NCBI RefSeq assembly: GCF_003096815.1
Contig: NZ_QENY01000008.1
Span: 1 to 64,000 of the forward strand
Direction of reading: 5' to 3'
From: Hallella colorans
Lineage (GTDB): Bacteria; Bacteroidota; Bacteroidia; Bacteroidales; Bacteroidaceae
Length of the DNA: 64,000 nucleotides
Made by a program: the position numbers and the translations under genes. The notes below the pieces were generated by a model, which was not told the origin of the DNA, did not search any database, and saw nothing but the letters and a program-made list of their open reading frames with translations. This document shows positions 1-9,761 of this stretch, one piece after another. Position 1 is the first letter of the stretch. The number at the start of each line of letters is the position of its first letter.

Positions 1-24
1 GGGGCTTACTTTTGAAAAAATAAA

Positions 25-55
25 CCCCGAAGTCCAATTTTACTGGGCTTCGGGG
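25..55. terminator. Hairpin at the left edge, possible terminator
   Basis: A 12-nt arm beginning CCCCGAAG (25-36) pairs with an arm ending CTTCGGGG (44-55) across a 7-nt loop. The plus strand after it is only moderately T-rich, while the minus strand after it reads TTTATTTTTTC. It could end a gene lying left of the window or act in both directions; no gene in view is ended by it. Confidence 0.45.
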
Positions 56-145
56 AGGATATTTATGCTCTTTTGAGTTTTACCGGACAGCAATAATTTT
101 TTTTGTTTTTTAACTTAAAGAGTTATTTATCTCAAATAATTTAGC

Positions 146-153
146 TAAATTTG
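146..153 (+). promoter_or_regulatory. Candidate -7 element for inositol-phosphate synthase
   Basis: TAAATTTG matches the Bacteroidetes -7 consensus TAnnTTTG and lies about 60 bp before the gene start at 216. No TTTG is seen at the expected spacing upstream, so this is a partial match only. Confidence 0.35.
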
Positions 154-215
154 CTCAAACTATCATAATTGTTTTAGACTATTAACTATATTTGATTCTA
201 AAAACTATAAATGCA

Positions 216-1523
216 ATGAAAAACGAGAATGTGAAACCCGCAGAGGGCAAATTAGGTATCATGGTGGTGGGCTGCGGAGCCGTGGCCACGACTTTTATGA
301 CAGGTGTGCTCATGGCTCGCAAGGGATTGGCCAAGCCCATAGGTTCCATGACCCAATACGACAAGATACGTGTGGGCAAGGGAGAAGGCAAGCAATATCT
401 TCATTATGGCGACATAGTGCCCTTGGCTAAGCTCTCTGATATTGTTTTTGGCACATGGGACCCATATCCACAAAACGCCTATCAGGCTGCCATGTACGCT
501 GAGGTGTTGAGAGAAAAGGATATCAACCCCGTTCGTGACGAATTGGAAAAAATAGTGCCCATGCCAGCAGCTTTCGACCACAACTATGCCAAACGTATAG
601 AAGGCGACAATATAATGAAAGGTGCCACGCGCTGGCAGATGGTGGAAAATCTGCGCAAGGATATTCGTCAATTTAAAGAAAAGAATGGCTGCGCGCGCAT
701 AGTTGTGATCTGGGCAGCGTCGACAGAAATATATGTTCCTTACGACGAGAAGTGGCACGGCTCTATTGCCAGCCTTGAGAAGGCTATGAAAGATGACGAT
801 CGGCAGCATGTGGCTCCATCGATGTGCTATGCCTATGCGGCCTTAAGCGAGGGTGCTCCGTTTGTGATGGGAGCGCCAAACACCACCGTGGATATCCCGG
901 CAATGTGGCAAATGGCCGAAAAGACAAGAATGCCGATAGCTGGCAAGGACTTTAAGACAGGTCAGACACTCGTGAAAAGCGGTTTTGCGCCAATCATTGG
1001 CACACGCTGTCTCGGCTTGGACGGATGGTTCTCCACAAATATTCTTGGCAACCGAGACGGTCTTGTGTTAGATGAACCGGAAAATTTCCACACCAAGGAA
1101 GTGAGCAAGCTCTCTACTTTGGAAAGCATATTGAGAGCCGAGGATCAACCCGATCTGTATACAGACTATTATCACAAAGTACGCATCAACTACTATCCGC
1201 CTCGTAATGATAACAAGGAGGGATGGGACAATATTGACATTTTCGGTTGGATGGGCTATCCCATGCAGATCAAGATCAACTTTCTTTGTCGCGACTCCAT
1301 ACTCGCAGCGCCGTTGTTACTCGACCTGACACTGCTCTGTGACCTTGCTGCCCGTGCTGGACGATATGGCATACAGCGGTTCTTGAGTTTCTTCCTCAAG
1401 TGCCCCATGCACGATTTCACAAAAGACGAGCAACCTGTAAACAACCTCTTCCAGCAATACACCATGCTGAAAAACGCCATTAGGGAAATGGGTGGATATG
1501 AGGCTGACGAGGAGATAGATTAA
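216..1523 (+). CDS. ino1: Myo-inositol-3-phosphate synthase
   Basis: This 435-aa protein should convert glucose 6-phosphate to 1D-myo-inositol 3-phosphate in an NAD-dependent reaction, the first step towards inositol lipids. The N-terminus carries a Rossmann nucleotide-binding motif (IMVVGCGAVATTF). Later stretches such as KSGFAPIIGTRCLGLDGW and the C-terminal NFLCRDSILAAPLLLDL agree with the bacterial/eukaryotic Ino1 family. The ATG at 216 is preferred over an in-frame TTG at 192, because it leaves a short N-terminus before the Rossmann strand. The gene stands alone and is followed by a clear terminator. In Bacteroides, a homologous enzyme begins a phosphoinositol-lipid pathway, but its usual partner genes are not visible here. 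The family call is firm; the lipid role is inference. Confidence 0.93.
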   Translation: MKNENVKPAEGKLGIMVVGCGAVATTFMTGVLMARKGLAKPIGSMTQYDKIRVGKGEGKQYLHYGDIVPLAKLSDIVFGTWDPYPQNAYQAAMYAEVLREKDINPVRDELEKIVPMPAAFDHNYAKRIEGDNIMKGATRWQMVENLRKDIRQFKEKNGCARIVVIWAASTEIYVPYDEKWHGSIASLEKAMKDDDRQHVAPSMCYAYAALSEGAPFVMGAPNTTVDIPAMWQMAEKTRMPIAGKDFKTGQTLVKSGFAPIIGTRCLGLDGWFSTNILGNRDGLVLDEPENFHTKEVSKLSTLESILRAEDQPDLYTDYYHKVRINYYPPRNDNKEGWDNIDIFGWMGYPMQIKINFLCRDSILAAPLLLDLTLLCDLAARAGRYGIQRFLSFFLKCPMHDFTKDEQPVNNLFQQYTMLKNAIREMGGYEADEEID

Positions 1524-1554
1524 GTTTTGTTACTTTCATAATTTTTTTTCATGG

Positions 1555-1589
1555 GGGAGGTCAAGGCCGTGGGCCGTGACCTCCCTTTT
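1555..1589 (+). terminator. Rho-independent terminator after ino1
   Basis: GGGAGGTCA (1555-1563) pairs with TGACCTCCC (1577-1585). An inner GGCC/GGCC pair closes a 3-nt loop, and TTTT follows. It lies 30 bp after the ino1 stop and separates it from the fructan locus. Confidence 0.85.
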
Positions 1590-1772
1590 GATTGATGTGA
1601 CATGGGCGTTAGCGAAGAGCATACGCCATGACCCGTTGGGTGGCTGTGACAAGTGTAATGATCGTATCAAGCAGTGACAGCAATGTGTCCACGACGAAGT
1701 TATGGCTTTGACAGGGCTTGTCCGGTTTTGAAAGTTTTTGGTGTGCTGGAATGAATTACCGCACCTTTTTGT

Positions 1773-1780
1773 TATCTTTG
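1773..1780 (+). promoter_or_regulatory. Candidate -7 element of the hybrid regulator gene
   Basis: TATCTTTG fits TAnnTTTG and sits 23 bp before the chosen start at 1804. A TTTG at 1737-1740 is too far upstream (about 32 bp) to be a regular -33 box. Confidence 0.45.
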
Positions 1781-1803
1781 CAAAGATGATAAACCATGAG
1801 TCT

Positions 1804-4536
1804 ATGCGAAAGACATCATTTGCCTTATTCCTTATATTGCTACTTATGGGTTGTGAAGACCATCATAAGAAATATGTGATAGGTGTCTCGCAGTGCAGCG
1901 AGGACATCTGGCGAGACAAGTTGAACAGGGAGTTGAAAACCGCTGAATACTTTAACGACTCGTTGGAGGTGGTACTCGCCTCTGCTAATGACAACAGCCA
2001 AAAACAGATAGCACAAATCAACCATTTCGTGAACGCTGGAGTGGACCTTATCATTGTGGCCCCCAACCAGTACAAGTCCATCACCACTGCCATAGAGAAT
2101 GCGTATCGAAAAGGCATCCCGGTGATACTTTATGACCGCAAGGTGGACACTGACAAATACACCGCTGCTATTGGTGGCGATAACTATGGCATAGGTAAGG
2201 CTATGGGCAATTTTGTGGGACACAGGCTGCATGGTCATGGGCGTGTGGTGGAGATAAGGGGCTTGGAGGGCTCATCGCCTGCCACCGAGCGGCATAAAGG
2301 GTTTGTAGACGCGCTCAAAGCATTTGAAGACGTGCGCTTGGTAGCCTCGGAGGCGGGCGACTGGAAAGAAGAGAGCGGCACCAAGGCCATGGACAATATA
2401 TTGGAAAGAACGCGCCAATTTGACTATGTTTTTGGACATAACGATCGCATGGCTTGGGGGGCATATGTGTCATTGCGCAAGCATGGTGTGGAGAGAATGC
2501 CCAAGTTTGTAGGCGTGGACGCTTTGGCCACGGAGGGAGGAGGATTGGAATTGGTGCGTGACGGCTTGTTCGAGGCATCATACGTGTATCCCACCAAAGG
2601 CGATGAGGTCATCGCTTTGGCCATGAAGATATTGCGCGGGAAGCCATACAGACGTGAAAATCCGCTCACGACTACCATCGTGACTCGTGAAAACGCAGAA
2701 TTATTGCTCATGGAAGCCAAGGATATGGCACGACAAAATTCCAATCTCGACTTGATGCACAAGAAGGTAGATGCCTATTTTAACCAATACACCATGCAAC
2801 GGTGGTTTATTGTGCTGTTAGCAGTGGTCCTGGTTTGTATAATCATTGCCGTTGTCGTGACATACAGGGCGTATTTGGACAAGGCTAAACTCAATGCGAA
2901 ACTGACTGATAGCAATGCGGAGTTGCAACGGCTGAACGCTGAGGTGAAAGATATGACGCAGGCCCAATTGGCCTTTTTTACCAACGTGAGCCACGAGCTG
3001 CGCACGCCCCTCACGCTGATAGCCGATCCGATAGACCGCCTCCTCGAGTCGACCGGCATGCAAGTTAGCACAAGACAAACACTTGAGATGGTGCGCCGCA
3101 ATGTGCGTGTATTGGCGCAATTGGTTAGCGAGATATTGGATTTTAGAAAGGTGCAGAGTGGCAAGATGGAGTTGCGGCTCGGTCGCTTTGCCATTGCTCG
3201 GGAACTGCGCGAGTGGTGTGCCGCTTTTAAGTCGGCTGCCGAGGCCAAAGGTGTCAGGTTGGTTATGGAATGTCATGTGGACGACGAAGAGACCATTATG
3301 GCTGATGCGGAGAAGATTAATCATCTCTACATGAACCTGATGAGCAATGCACTGAAATACACATCCGGGGGTGGAAGTGTAACCACAAGAATAAAAAGGC
3401 AAGGCGACCATTATATAATATGTGTGGAGGACACGGGCGTCGGCATGGCGAGAGAAGACCTGCCAAACGTCTTTGACAGGTTCTACCAAGCACATGGAAC
3501 TGTCGGCGGAACGGGCATAGGGCTTGCCTTGGTCAAGGCTTTCGCCGAGTTGCACCAAGGAAAGGTTAGCGTAGAGAGCGAGATGGGCAAGGGAACTCGT
3601 TTTGTGGTGAAGTTGCCTGTACGGCAGGCGGGAGCCATCGTAAATGAAAGGACGAGCGTGGGAACAACCACCATGCCTGTTGCGTGGCGTGAAGAAGGGC
3701 CAGTTAACGTGGATACCCACTTGGACGACGTGGTATCGGCGGACAAAACAGCCAAACCCGAGATACTTGTCATTGATGACAACGACGACGTACGCTCTTA
3801 TCTGAAGTCTATATTGAGAGGTCGTTACCATGTGATGGAGTCTGCTAATGGTAAAGATGGTTTGGCCTTGGCTCGAAAAATGGTGCCAGATGTGGTTGTT
3901 TGTGACGTGATGATGCCCGTGATGGATGGGTTGGAGGTTACCCGAGCGTTGAAGACGCACACAGAGACGAGTCACATTCCGGTAATTTTGCTCACGGCAA
4001 GGACGTTGGATGACCAGATGACTGAAGGCTATAAGACGGGTGCAGACTCGTATATCACTAAGCCGTTCAGTTCCAAAGTGCTTTTGGCTCGTATCGGCAA
4101 CCTGTTACAAAACCGCGAGCGACTGCGCCAATTGTTTGCCAAAGGCGAGACGGCAGAGTTTGGGCGGGGAATGGAGACCAAAGCTCCCGAAGCGTCTGCG
4201 AGACCATTGATGGGCGACAGGGATACCCGTTTCATCGCCAACCTGCGCACTATCATACAAGCGTCGCTGTCAGATCCTGACCTTAACGTTGAACGTATAG
4301 GCGAGGAGGTAGGACTGAGCCGGGTGCAACTTTATCGCAAAGTGAAAGCCCTCACGGGTAGATCGCCAGTGGAGCTCTTACGGACGGCCCGACTTCTGCG
4401 TGGTAAAAAACTACTCGAGACCACGGGACAAAGCATCTCAGAGGTGGCTTACGCCGTGGGTTTTACGTCGCCTTCTTATTTCACCAAGTGTTTCAAGGAT
4501 GAGTTTGGCGCGAGTCCGAGTGAACTTATGAGTTGA
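1804..4536 (+). CDS. Hybrid two-component sensor/regulator, fructose-sensing type
   Basis: This 910-aa single-chain hybrid two-component system has a lipobox-like signal peptide (LLLMGC, Cys17). A periplasmic type I sugar-binding domain covers about residues 25-310, with one membrane helix at about 334-357. The histidine kinase follows (H-box FFTNVSHELRTP, His397; N-box NLMSNALKY; G-boxes DTGVGM and GTGIGL). Next are a receiver domain (phospho-Asp701 in CDVMMPVMDG) and a C-terminal AraC-type HTH. The ATG at 1804 is chosen because the signal peptide starts there; an in-frame opening at 1738 adds only an unlikely 22 residues. The LacI-like periplasmic domain is the architecture of Bacteroides BT1754, which binds fructose. 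With GH32 and fructokinase genes next door, control of this locus by fructose is a strong inference. Confidence 0.92.
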   Translation: MRKTSFALFLILLLMGCEDHHKKYVIGVSQCSEDIWRDKLNRELKTAEYFNDSLEVVLASANDNSQKQIAQINHFVNAGVDLIIVAPNQYKSITTAIENAYRKGIPVILYDRKVDTDKYTAAIGGDNYGIGKAMGNFVGHRLHGHGRVVEIRGLEGSSPATERHKGFVDALKAFEDVRLVASEAGDWKEESGTKAMDNILERTRQFDYVFGHNDRMAWGAYVSLRKHGVERMPKFVGVDALATEGGGLELVRDGLFEASYVYPTKGDEVIALAMKILRGKPYRRENPLTTTIVTRENAELLLMEAKDMARQNSNLDLMHKKVDAYFNQYTMQRWFIVLLAVVLVCIIIAVVVTYRAYLDKAKLNAKLTDSNAELQRLNAEVKDMTQAQLAFFTNVSHELRTPLTLIADPIDRLLESTGMQVSTRQTLEMVRRNVRVLAQLVSEILDFRKVQSGKMELRLGRFAIARELREWCAAFKSAAEAKGVRLVMECHVDDEETIMADAEKINHLYMNLMSNALKYTSGGGSVTTRIKRQGDHYIICVEDTGVGMAREDLPNVFDRFYQAHGTVGGTGIGLALVKAFAELHQGKVSVESEMGKGTRFVVKLPVRQAGAIVNERTSVGTTTMPVAWREEGPVNVDTHLDDVVSADKTAKPEILVIDDNDDVRSYLKSILRGRYHVMESANGKDGLALARKMVPDVVVCDVMMPVMDGLEVTRALKTHTETSHIPVILLTARTLDDQMTEGYKTGADSYITKPFSSKVLLARIGNLLQNRERLRQLFAKGETAEFGRGMETKAPEASARPLMGDRDTRFIANLRTIIQASLSDPDLNVERIGEEVGLSRVQLYRKVKALTGRSPVELLRTARLLRGKKLLETTGQSISEVAYAVGFTSPSYFTKCFKDEFGASPSELMS

Positions 4537-4579
4537 GGCGCAAAGGCAACAAATAGTTTTCCTCAAGTGCAAAAAATCT

Positions 4580-4631
4580 TTCATTGAATAACAAAAATGT
4601 TACGTGGGTTACGTTTTTGCTATTCAATGAA
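4580..4631. promoter_or_regulatory. 52-bp imperfect palindrome, candidate operator of the fructan susC
   Basis: Arms TTCATTGAATA (4580-4590) and TATTCAATGAA (4621-4631) are exact reverse complements. The pairing continues symmetrically with CAAAAA (4592-4597) and TTTTTG (4614-4619) and partly to the centre. It lies 44 bp after the regulator stop and 80 bp before the susC start. It is AT-rich with no clean T tract, so an operator for the regulator's AraC domain fits better than a terminator, although a terminator role is not excluded. Confidence 0.55.
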
Positions 4632-4664
4632 CGATATTTTAATGACGGCTTGACAACGTTGCGC

Positions 4665-4672
4665 TAATTTTG
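4665..4672 (+). promoter_or_regulatory. Candidate -7 element of the fructan susC operon
   Basis: TAATTTTG matches TAnnTTTG 39 bp upstream of the susC ATG. No -33 box at standard spacing is seen. That would suit an activator-dependent promoter fed by the palindrome just upstream. Confidence 0.5.
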
Positions 4673-4711
4673 TGAGCGTTAAACCTAAGTACTAACGTAA
4701 ACGAACATTCG

Positions 4712-7700
4712 ATGGAAAACCTAAAAAGGACAATCATGAGCCTTGCGCTCATAATGGTTTGCGCGGTCACGAGCGCGCAACAACTCAAGGCTTCGGGCTC
4801 TATTGTCGATGAGACAGGCTTGGAGGTAATCGGTGCAACGGTCATGGAGAAAGGTACAAATAACGGTACAGTGACCGACATAGACGGAAAGTTTAAGTTG
4901 GAGGTGACTAAGGGGGCAACGCTTGTCATCTCTTATATAGGCTATCGCACAATGGAGTTTCCTGCCGCGGTGGCTATGAAAATCATCCTTAAGGAAGATG
5001 CCAACGATCTCAACGAGGTAGTAGTGACGGGTTATACCACCCAACGCAAGGCCGACTTGACCGGGGCGGTATCGGTAGTGAAGACCAATGCCATAAGGAC
5101 ATCGCCCGATGCGGATCCAATGAAAGCGCTTCAGGGACGTGTGGCAGGTGTTACCATCACAGACACAGGGTCGCCTAGCGGTACAGCCACGGTTCGCGTG
5201 CGAGGCATAGGTTCTTTCAACTCTTCGCAAGAACCTCTGTATATCGTGGATGGTGTTCCATTAACATCGGCCATGAACACTTTCAACTCAAACGACATCG
5301 AAAGCATGCAAGTGCTCAAAGATGCTGCATCGGCCTCTATTTATGGTAGCAGGGCCGCCAATGGCGTGATTATTATCACGACAAAGCAAGGCAAGAAGGG
5401 AGACAAAATAAAAGTGGACTTCTCGGCTAACCTCACCGCACAGTTCTACACGCCACAGTCAAAGATGAAACTGTTAGATACCAAGGGATACGCTACGGCT
5501 ATGGCACAAGCCGCCCTGAACGACGGGATGGATCCTGTGGCTTATGCCGCCAATTATGGTTTAAACCTAAAAGCGGAAAAAGGCGTGGATATTACGGCAT
5601 GGAATCCTATAGCCAAACGTTATGAAAACTTTACGGTAAATGGTCGCTATGATGGCTATATCAACTCTAAACGTAGTATGGTTTGCTCAGATACTGACTG
5701 GATGGGAGAAATCTCGAGAGTGGGTTTCTCGCGCAACTACAATGTATCTCTATCAAGTGCGACGAATAAAACCACTTCCATGTTTTCATTGGGGTATAAG
5801 AAAAACGATGGGATCTTGAAATATACCGATTTTCAAAGTATTGCGGCTCGATTGAACAACTCTTATCAAATAAACAAAATGGTGAAGGTAGGAGAGAACT
5901 TTACATTGTCGTATAATAAGCAAGTGGATAGTGCACCCATGGAGAACGCACTCAAAATGTCGCCCACAGTACCTGTCTATGAAAAAGATGGGGTGACATT
6001 CGCAGGACCTGTGGGTGGTATGAGCGACCGCCAAAACCCTATGCGAGAACTGTATCATAATAAAGACAACCATTTGGACTTTTGGAAACTCTTTGGCAAC
6101 GCCTACGTGGAAGTTACACCACTGAAAGGTCTCTTGTTCAGATCTAACTTCGGTTTGGATTACACCACGTCGTTTATCAATGCCTTGACGCATACCTATG
6201 CTTCTGATATTGTGAACAACAATGTAGCCAAAACAGATCTGGGACAGACTAATAACACCAATTATACATGGTCTAACACGCTCAACTACCTATTTGATTA
6301 CAACAAAAACCATCATTTTAACGTGCTACTTGGCTCAGAGATCAACAAGCAGAGCTTGGTGGATTTTCACGCCCTTTCCGAAGGGTACGCTTTAGAAACC
6401 AAGCACTATATGTGGCCTAATGCAGCCACGGGAGCTGCGCATAATACGGGAGCGAAAGTGGGATATCGTCTTGCGTCGTTCTTCGGAAAGGTAGATTATA
6501 ACTATAGAGACCTGCTATTGGCTTCGTTCACGTTACGTCATGATGGCAGCTCTCGATTTGGAGAGAGGCACCGTTGGGGCGATTTTCCCGCAGCCACACT
6601 CGGTTTTCGCTTTTCTGAACTAATGCACGCGAGATGGATAGACGATTTGAAACTGCGCCTTTCTTGGGGTAAAACTGGTAATCAGGGTATTGACAATAAT
6701 GCACATTACGGCCTTTACGTAGCCGACTATGGCCTTGATCGCACCACGTCCACGGCTTACGACCTAAGTCTTGCAGGCAGTGGCACGTTCCCGTCGGGCT
6801 ATAGAGCCATACAAAGGGCTAACGAAAACTTGAAGTGGGAAACCACCACGCAGTATAATATAGGCTTGGACTATATGTTTTTTGATAATGCGCTATATGG
6901 CACGGTGGACGCGTATATCAAGAATATCACGGACATGCTCATCAATCCAGCGTATCTGGCGGTGATGGGTGAGGGTGGGGCACAATGGTCCAACGGCCCA
7001 TCGCTACGCAACTGGGGTATGGAGTTTATGATGGGCTATCGCCAAACCTTGGCTAATGGGTTGGAAATAGACATAAACGGAAATCTCGATTTCTTCCGCA
7101 ATAGGGTAACACAACTACCATCTTCGACCACAGGCTCTTACGCACACACTACAAAACAAAACTTAGTGGAGGCGCGCAAACCTTATGGATCCATCGTCGG
7201 GTATGTTACCAACGGATTGTTCCAAACGAAAGAAGAGGTGCTTGCCTCAGGGCAACCAAATGCTAGACTTGGCGGCTTGAAATATGCGGACTTGGATGGA
7301 AACGGGCGAATTACCGAGGCAGACCAAACTTGGATATTCAATCCTGTGCCTGCTTTCTCGTATGGCTTGAACGTAGCCTTGAACTATAAGGGGATAGATT
7401 TAAGCATGTTTTGGCAGGGCGTGATGAACCAAGATGTGTACAACAACCAAAAATTCCAAACAGATTTCTGGAGTGTTACGGACGCAGGCTCCAATAAAGG
7501 TAACCGAATGCTATCCGCTTGGACCACCGATAACACTACCTCCACCATCCCTGCGCTTACCACCAATAACACGGCCGACGAGGGACGTGTCTCCAATTAC
7601 TATGTGGAGAATGGCTCATATCTCAAGTTGCGAACTTTGCAGGTAGGATACAGCCTTCCACAAAATATCGTCTCCAAGTGGCGCATGGCAAGTGCTCGAG

Positions 7701-7828
7701 CTTATATTTCTGGGCAAAATCTGCTGACCGTGAAGAGTAGCAGTCTCACATGCTCAGACCCAGAGAATCCCAACTGGGCTTACCCATTGGCCACATCAGT
7801 ATCGTTTGGTCTGCAAATTGGTTTCTAA
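4712..7828 (+). CDS. susC: SusC-family TonB-dependent outer-membrane transporter (fructan locus)
   Basis: This 1038-aa protein imports oligosaccharides through the outer membrane using TonB energy. It has a signal peptide ending near TSAQQ, then a carboxypeptidase-D-like regulatory domain (about residues 25-100, IVDETGLEVIGATV) and a SusC plug signature (EVVVTGYTTQRKADLTGAV). The plug domain includes VRVRGIGSFNSSQEPLYIVDG and YGSRAANGVIIITTKQGKKG, and a long beta-barrel ends in a terminal aromatic (LQIGF). Length is normal for SusC. It is followed after 22 bp by its susD partner and preceded by the sensor-regulator and the palindrome. The neighbouring GH32 and fructokinase genes point to fructo-oligosaccharides or levan/inulin fragments as cargo; which linkage type cannot be told from sequence. 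Confidence 0.95.
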   Translation: MENLKRTIMSLALIMVCAVTSAQQLKASGSIVDETGLEVIGATVMEKGTNNGTVTDIDGKFKLEVTKGATLVISYIGYRTMEFPAAVAMKIILKEDANDLNEVVVTGYTTQRKADLTGAVSVVKTNAIRTSPDADPMKALQGRVAGVTITDTGSPSGTATVRVRGIGSFNSSQEPLYIVDGVPLTSAMNTFNSNDIESMQVLKDAASASIYGSRAANGVIIITTKQGKKGDKIKVDFSANLTAQFYTPQSKMKLLDTKGYATAMAQAALNDGMDPVAYAANYGLNLKAEKGVDITAWNPIAKRYENFTVNGRYDGYINSKRSMVCSDTDWMGEISRVGFSRNYNVSLSSATNKTTSMFSLGYKKNDGILKYTDFQSIAARLNNSYQINKMVKVGENFTLSYNKQVDSAPMENALKMSPTVPVYEKDGVTFAGPVGGMSDRQNPMRELYHNKDNHLDFWKLFGNAYVEVTPLKGLLFRSNFGLDYTTSFINALTHTYASDIVNNNVAKTDLGQTNNTNYTWSNTLNYLFDYNKNHHFNVLLGSEINKQSLVDFHALSEGYALETKHYMWPNAATGAAHNTGAKVGYRLASFFGKVDYNYRDLLLASFTLRHDGSSRFGERHRWGDFPAATLGFRFSELMHARWIDDLKLRLSWGKTGNQGIDNNAHYGLYVADYGLDRTTSTAYDLSLAGSGTFPSGYRAIQRANENLKWETTTQYNIGLDYMFFDNALYGTVDAYIKNITDMLINPAYLAVMGEGGAQWSNGPSLRNWGMEFMMGYRQTLANGLEIDINGNLDFFRNRVTQLPSSTTGSYAHTTKQNLVEARKPYGSIVGYVTNGLFQTKEEVLASGQPNARLGGLKYADLDGNGRITEADQTWIFNPVPAFSYGLNVALNYKGIDLSMFWQGVMNQDVYNNQKFQTDFWSVTDAGSNKGNRMLSAWTTDNTTSTIPALTTNNTADEGRVSNYYVENGSYLKLRTLQVGYSLPQNIVSKWRMASARAYISGQNLLTVKSSSLTCSDPENPNWAYPLATSVSFGLQIGF

Positions 7829-7850
7829 CAACTTTTTATCTCTTTCTGAA

Positions 7851-9590
7851 ATGAAAACAAATATATTATCCTCCATATTTGCAATTGCTGTCGCGATGGT
7901 GACAATCGGTTGCAACGACTTTCTTGATTACAAACCAACAGCTATCGTAGACGAGGATCTGGCATTCTCAGACCCTGATGGTATGGTGACGTCGGCCTAT
8001 GCTATCCTGGGCGACGACTGGTACACTTATCCATTTAACCTTTGGCCTTACGGCGATCTGGCCTCCGACGATTGTCTCAAAGGTGGATCGGGTACCACCG
8101 ACACGGAATATCATGCTGTGGAGGTGTTCAGCGCATTGACACCAACATTGGGACATTTGGACGAGTTATGGTATCGTCTTTACGTAGGTATTAGTCGGTG
8201 TAACAGAGCTTTATTATCGTTGGACACCTATGGGAAATCCAAACTCGGTGAGCAAGTCACAGCCCAAAGAATAGGCGAGGTGAAATTCCTAAGGGCGCAT
8301 CTCTACTACAAACTATTGATGGTTTTTAATAAAATACCTTGGATTGACGAGATGGTCTATAAAGAAGGCACGCAAGAGCAAATAAGAAACGACGCACTCT
8401 CCCATAAACAATTGTGGGACAAAGTTATAGCTGATTTCCAGCATGCATACGACGTTTTGCCCGCCAACCAGTATGAGGGTGGGCGAGCCAACAAAGTGGC
8501 GGCAGCGGCCTATTTGGCCAAATGCTACCTGAACATAGCATGGGGCAATGGTTACGAGGACAGCACCGGTATAAAATTCATCAACAAAGACTATATGCAG
8601 AAGGTGGTAGAATATACAGACGTAGTCAAAAACTCCAACTATGGATACCTCGATGATTATGGCGACATATTTCTTCCTGAGCATAAAAACAGCAAAGAGT
8701 CGGTGTTTGCGGTACAACATTCCAATTACGAGGATGACAATACGAAATACGGCAGGGCCAATTGGGCTAACATGTTGAATGGCATGTGGGGCATGTGGTC
8801 GTGCGGATGGGATTTTCACAAGCCATCGCAAGATTTGGTCAACGCCTTTAAAACCAAGGACGGGTTACCCTTGTTTGATGATTATAACCGTTCCAACGAC
8901 CATCCAGTCAACGGTTTCCCAACCGCACAGAAGTGGGACCCGCGCTTGTTCCACACGGTGGGCATGCCCACGTTTCCTTATAAATATGAGCAAAAATATA
9001 TGCAGACGAAAGCCAATTCACGCACCCCAAACACCTATGGCTACTATTCTTCCCTGAAAGAGGTGCCGCAACGTGGCAAGGGCGAGACATACAACACGCC
9101 GTGGCAGGCTTTTGCCATGAATGATTATGTCATTCGATACACAGATGTAATGCTTGACAGGGCCGAGGCACTTATAGAGATTGGGCGTCTCGCTGAGGCC
9201 AGAATTATAATTAACCATATACGGCAGCGTGCGGCAAACTCTATCAATAAGCATATCAATTATGCCGCAAACCAGTGCGAGATAGCACTTTACCCTGACA
9301 AATATTTCGCCACACAGGCTATGGCCCGTGAATGCTTGAGATGGGAGCGACGTGTGGAGACGGGTATGGAGCACGCGCGTTTCTTTGACCTCAGGCGTTG
9401 GGGATTGCTCTCTAAGACACTCAACGAGTATTTCAAGCGTGAGGTAGAAGACAACTACGAGGGGCAAACTTATGCCAAATACTACAGGGATGCACACTTC
9501 ACGCCGGGTAAGAACGAATATTTCCCGGTACCATACAATCAGCTTTATTACATCCCTGGCCTCTACTCACAGAATAAAGGATATGAATAG
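7851..9590 (+). CDS. susD: SusD-family outer-membrane glycan-binding lipoprotein (fructan locus)
   Basis: This 579-aa surface lipoprotein forms the lid on the SusC pore and captures glycan. The signal peptide has a lipobox ending MVTIGC (Cys21), followed by NDFLDYKPT, the usual SusD N-terminus. The C-terminal RagB/SusD features include YTDVMLDRAEALIEIG and WERRVETGMEHARFFDLRRW. The ATG at 7851 is chosen because it starts the signal peptide; the frame is open from 7806, inside the end of susC, but that extension is not plausible. It is separated from susC by 22 bp and from the GH32 gene by 171 bp, so all may be one transcript. Confidence 0.94.
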   Translation: MKTNILSSIFAIAVAMVTIGCNDFLDYKPTAIVDEDLAFSDPDGMVTSAYAILGDDWYTYPFNLWPYGDLASDDCLKGGSGTTDTEYHAVEVFSALTPTLGHLDELWYRLYVGISRCNRALLSLDTYGKSKLGEQVTAQRIGEVKFLRAHLYYKLLMVFNKIPWIDEMVYKEGTQEQIRNDALSHKQLWDKVIADFQHAYDVLPANQYEGGRANKVAAAAYLAKCYLNIAWGNGYEDSTGIKFINKDYMQKVVEYTDVVKNSNYGYLDDYGDIFLPEHKNSKESVFAVQHSNYEDDNTKYGRANWANMLNGMWGMWSCGWDFHKPSQDLVNAFKTKDGLPLFDDYNRSNDHPVNGFPTAQKWDPRLFHTVGMPTFPYKYEQKYMQTKANSRTPNTYGYYSSLKEVPQRGKGETYNTPWQAFAMNDYVIRYTDVMLDRAEALIEIGRLAEARIIINHIRQRAANSINKHINYAANQCEIALYPDKYFATQAMARECLRWERRVETGMEHARFFDLRRWGLLSKTLNEYFKREVEDNYEGQTYAKYYRDAHFTPGKNEYFPVPYNQLYYIPGLYSQNKGYE

Positions 9591-9761
9591 GGGTAATAAA
9601 GTTGGACCCTATATCCCATTTTGTCGCATGCGTGTCAGGCGTTTAAGACGTGTTTAGCCATAGGCTAAGAGAGCGTTTAAATAGCATGAGAAAATGTCAT
9701 TGCCATGACAGACATGCTTTGGCCACATTTTTAAAAAAAAGAATGACTCATAAAAACCTAT

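Noticed and set aside
252..809. Long antisense open frame within the inositol-phosphate synthase gene
   Set aside because: It is the shadow of a well-supported gene; the same holds for the long opposite-strand frames in the hybrid regulator (2818-3975), GH32 (10296-11345), sufS (29333-30190) and gpmI (41073-42047).
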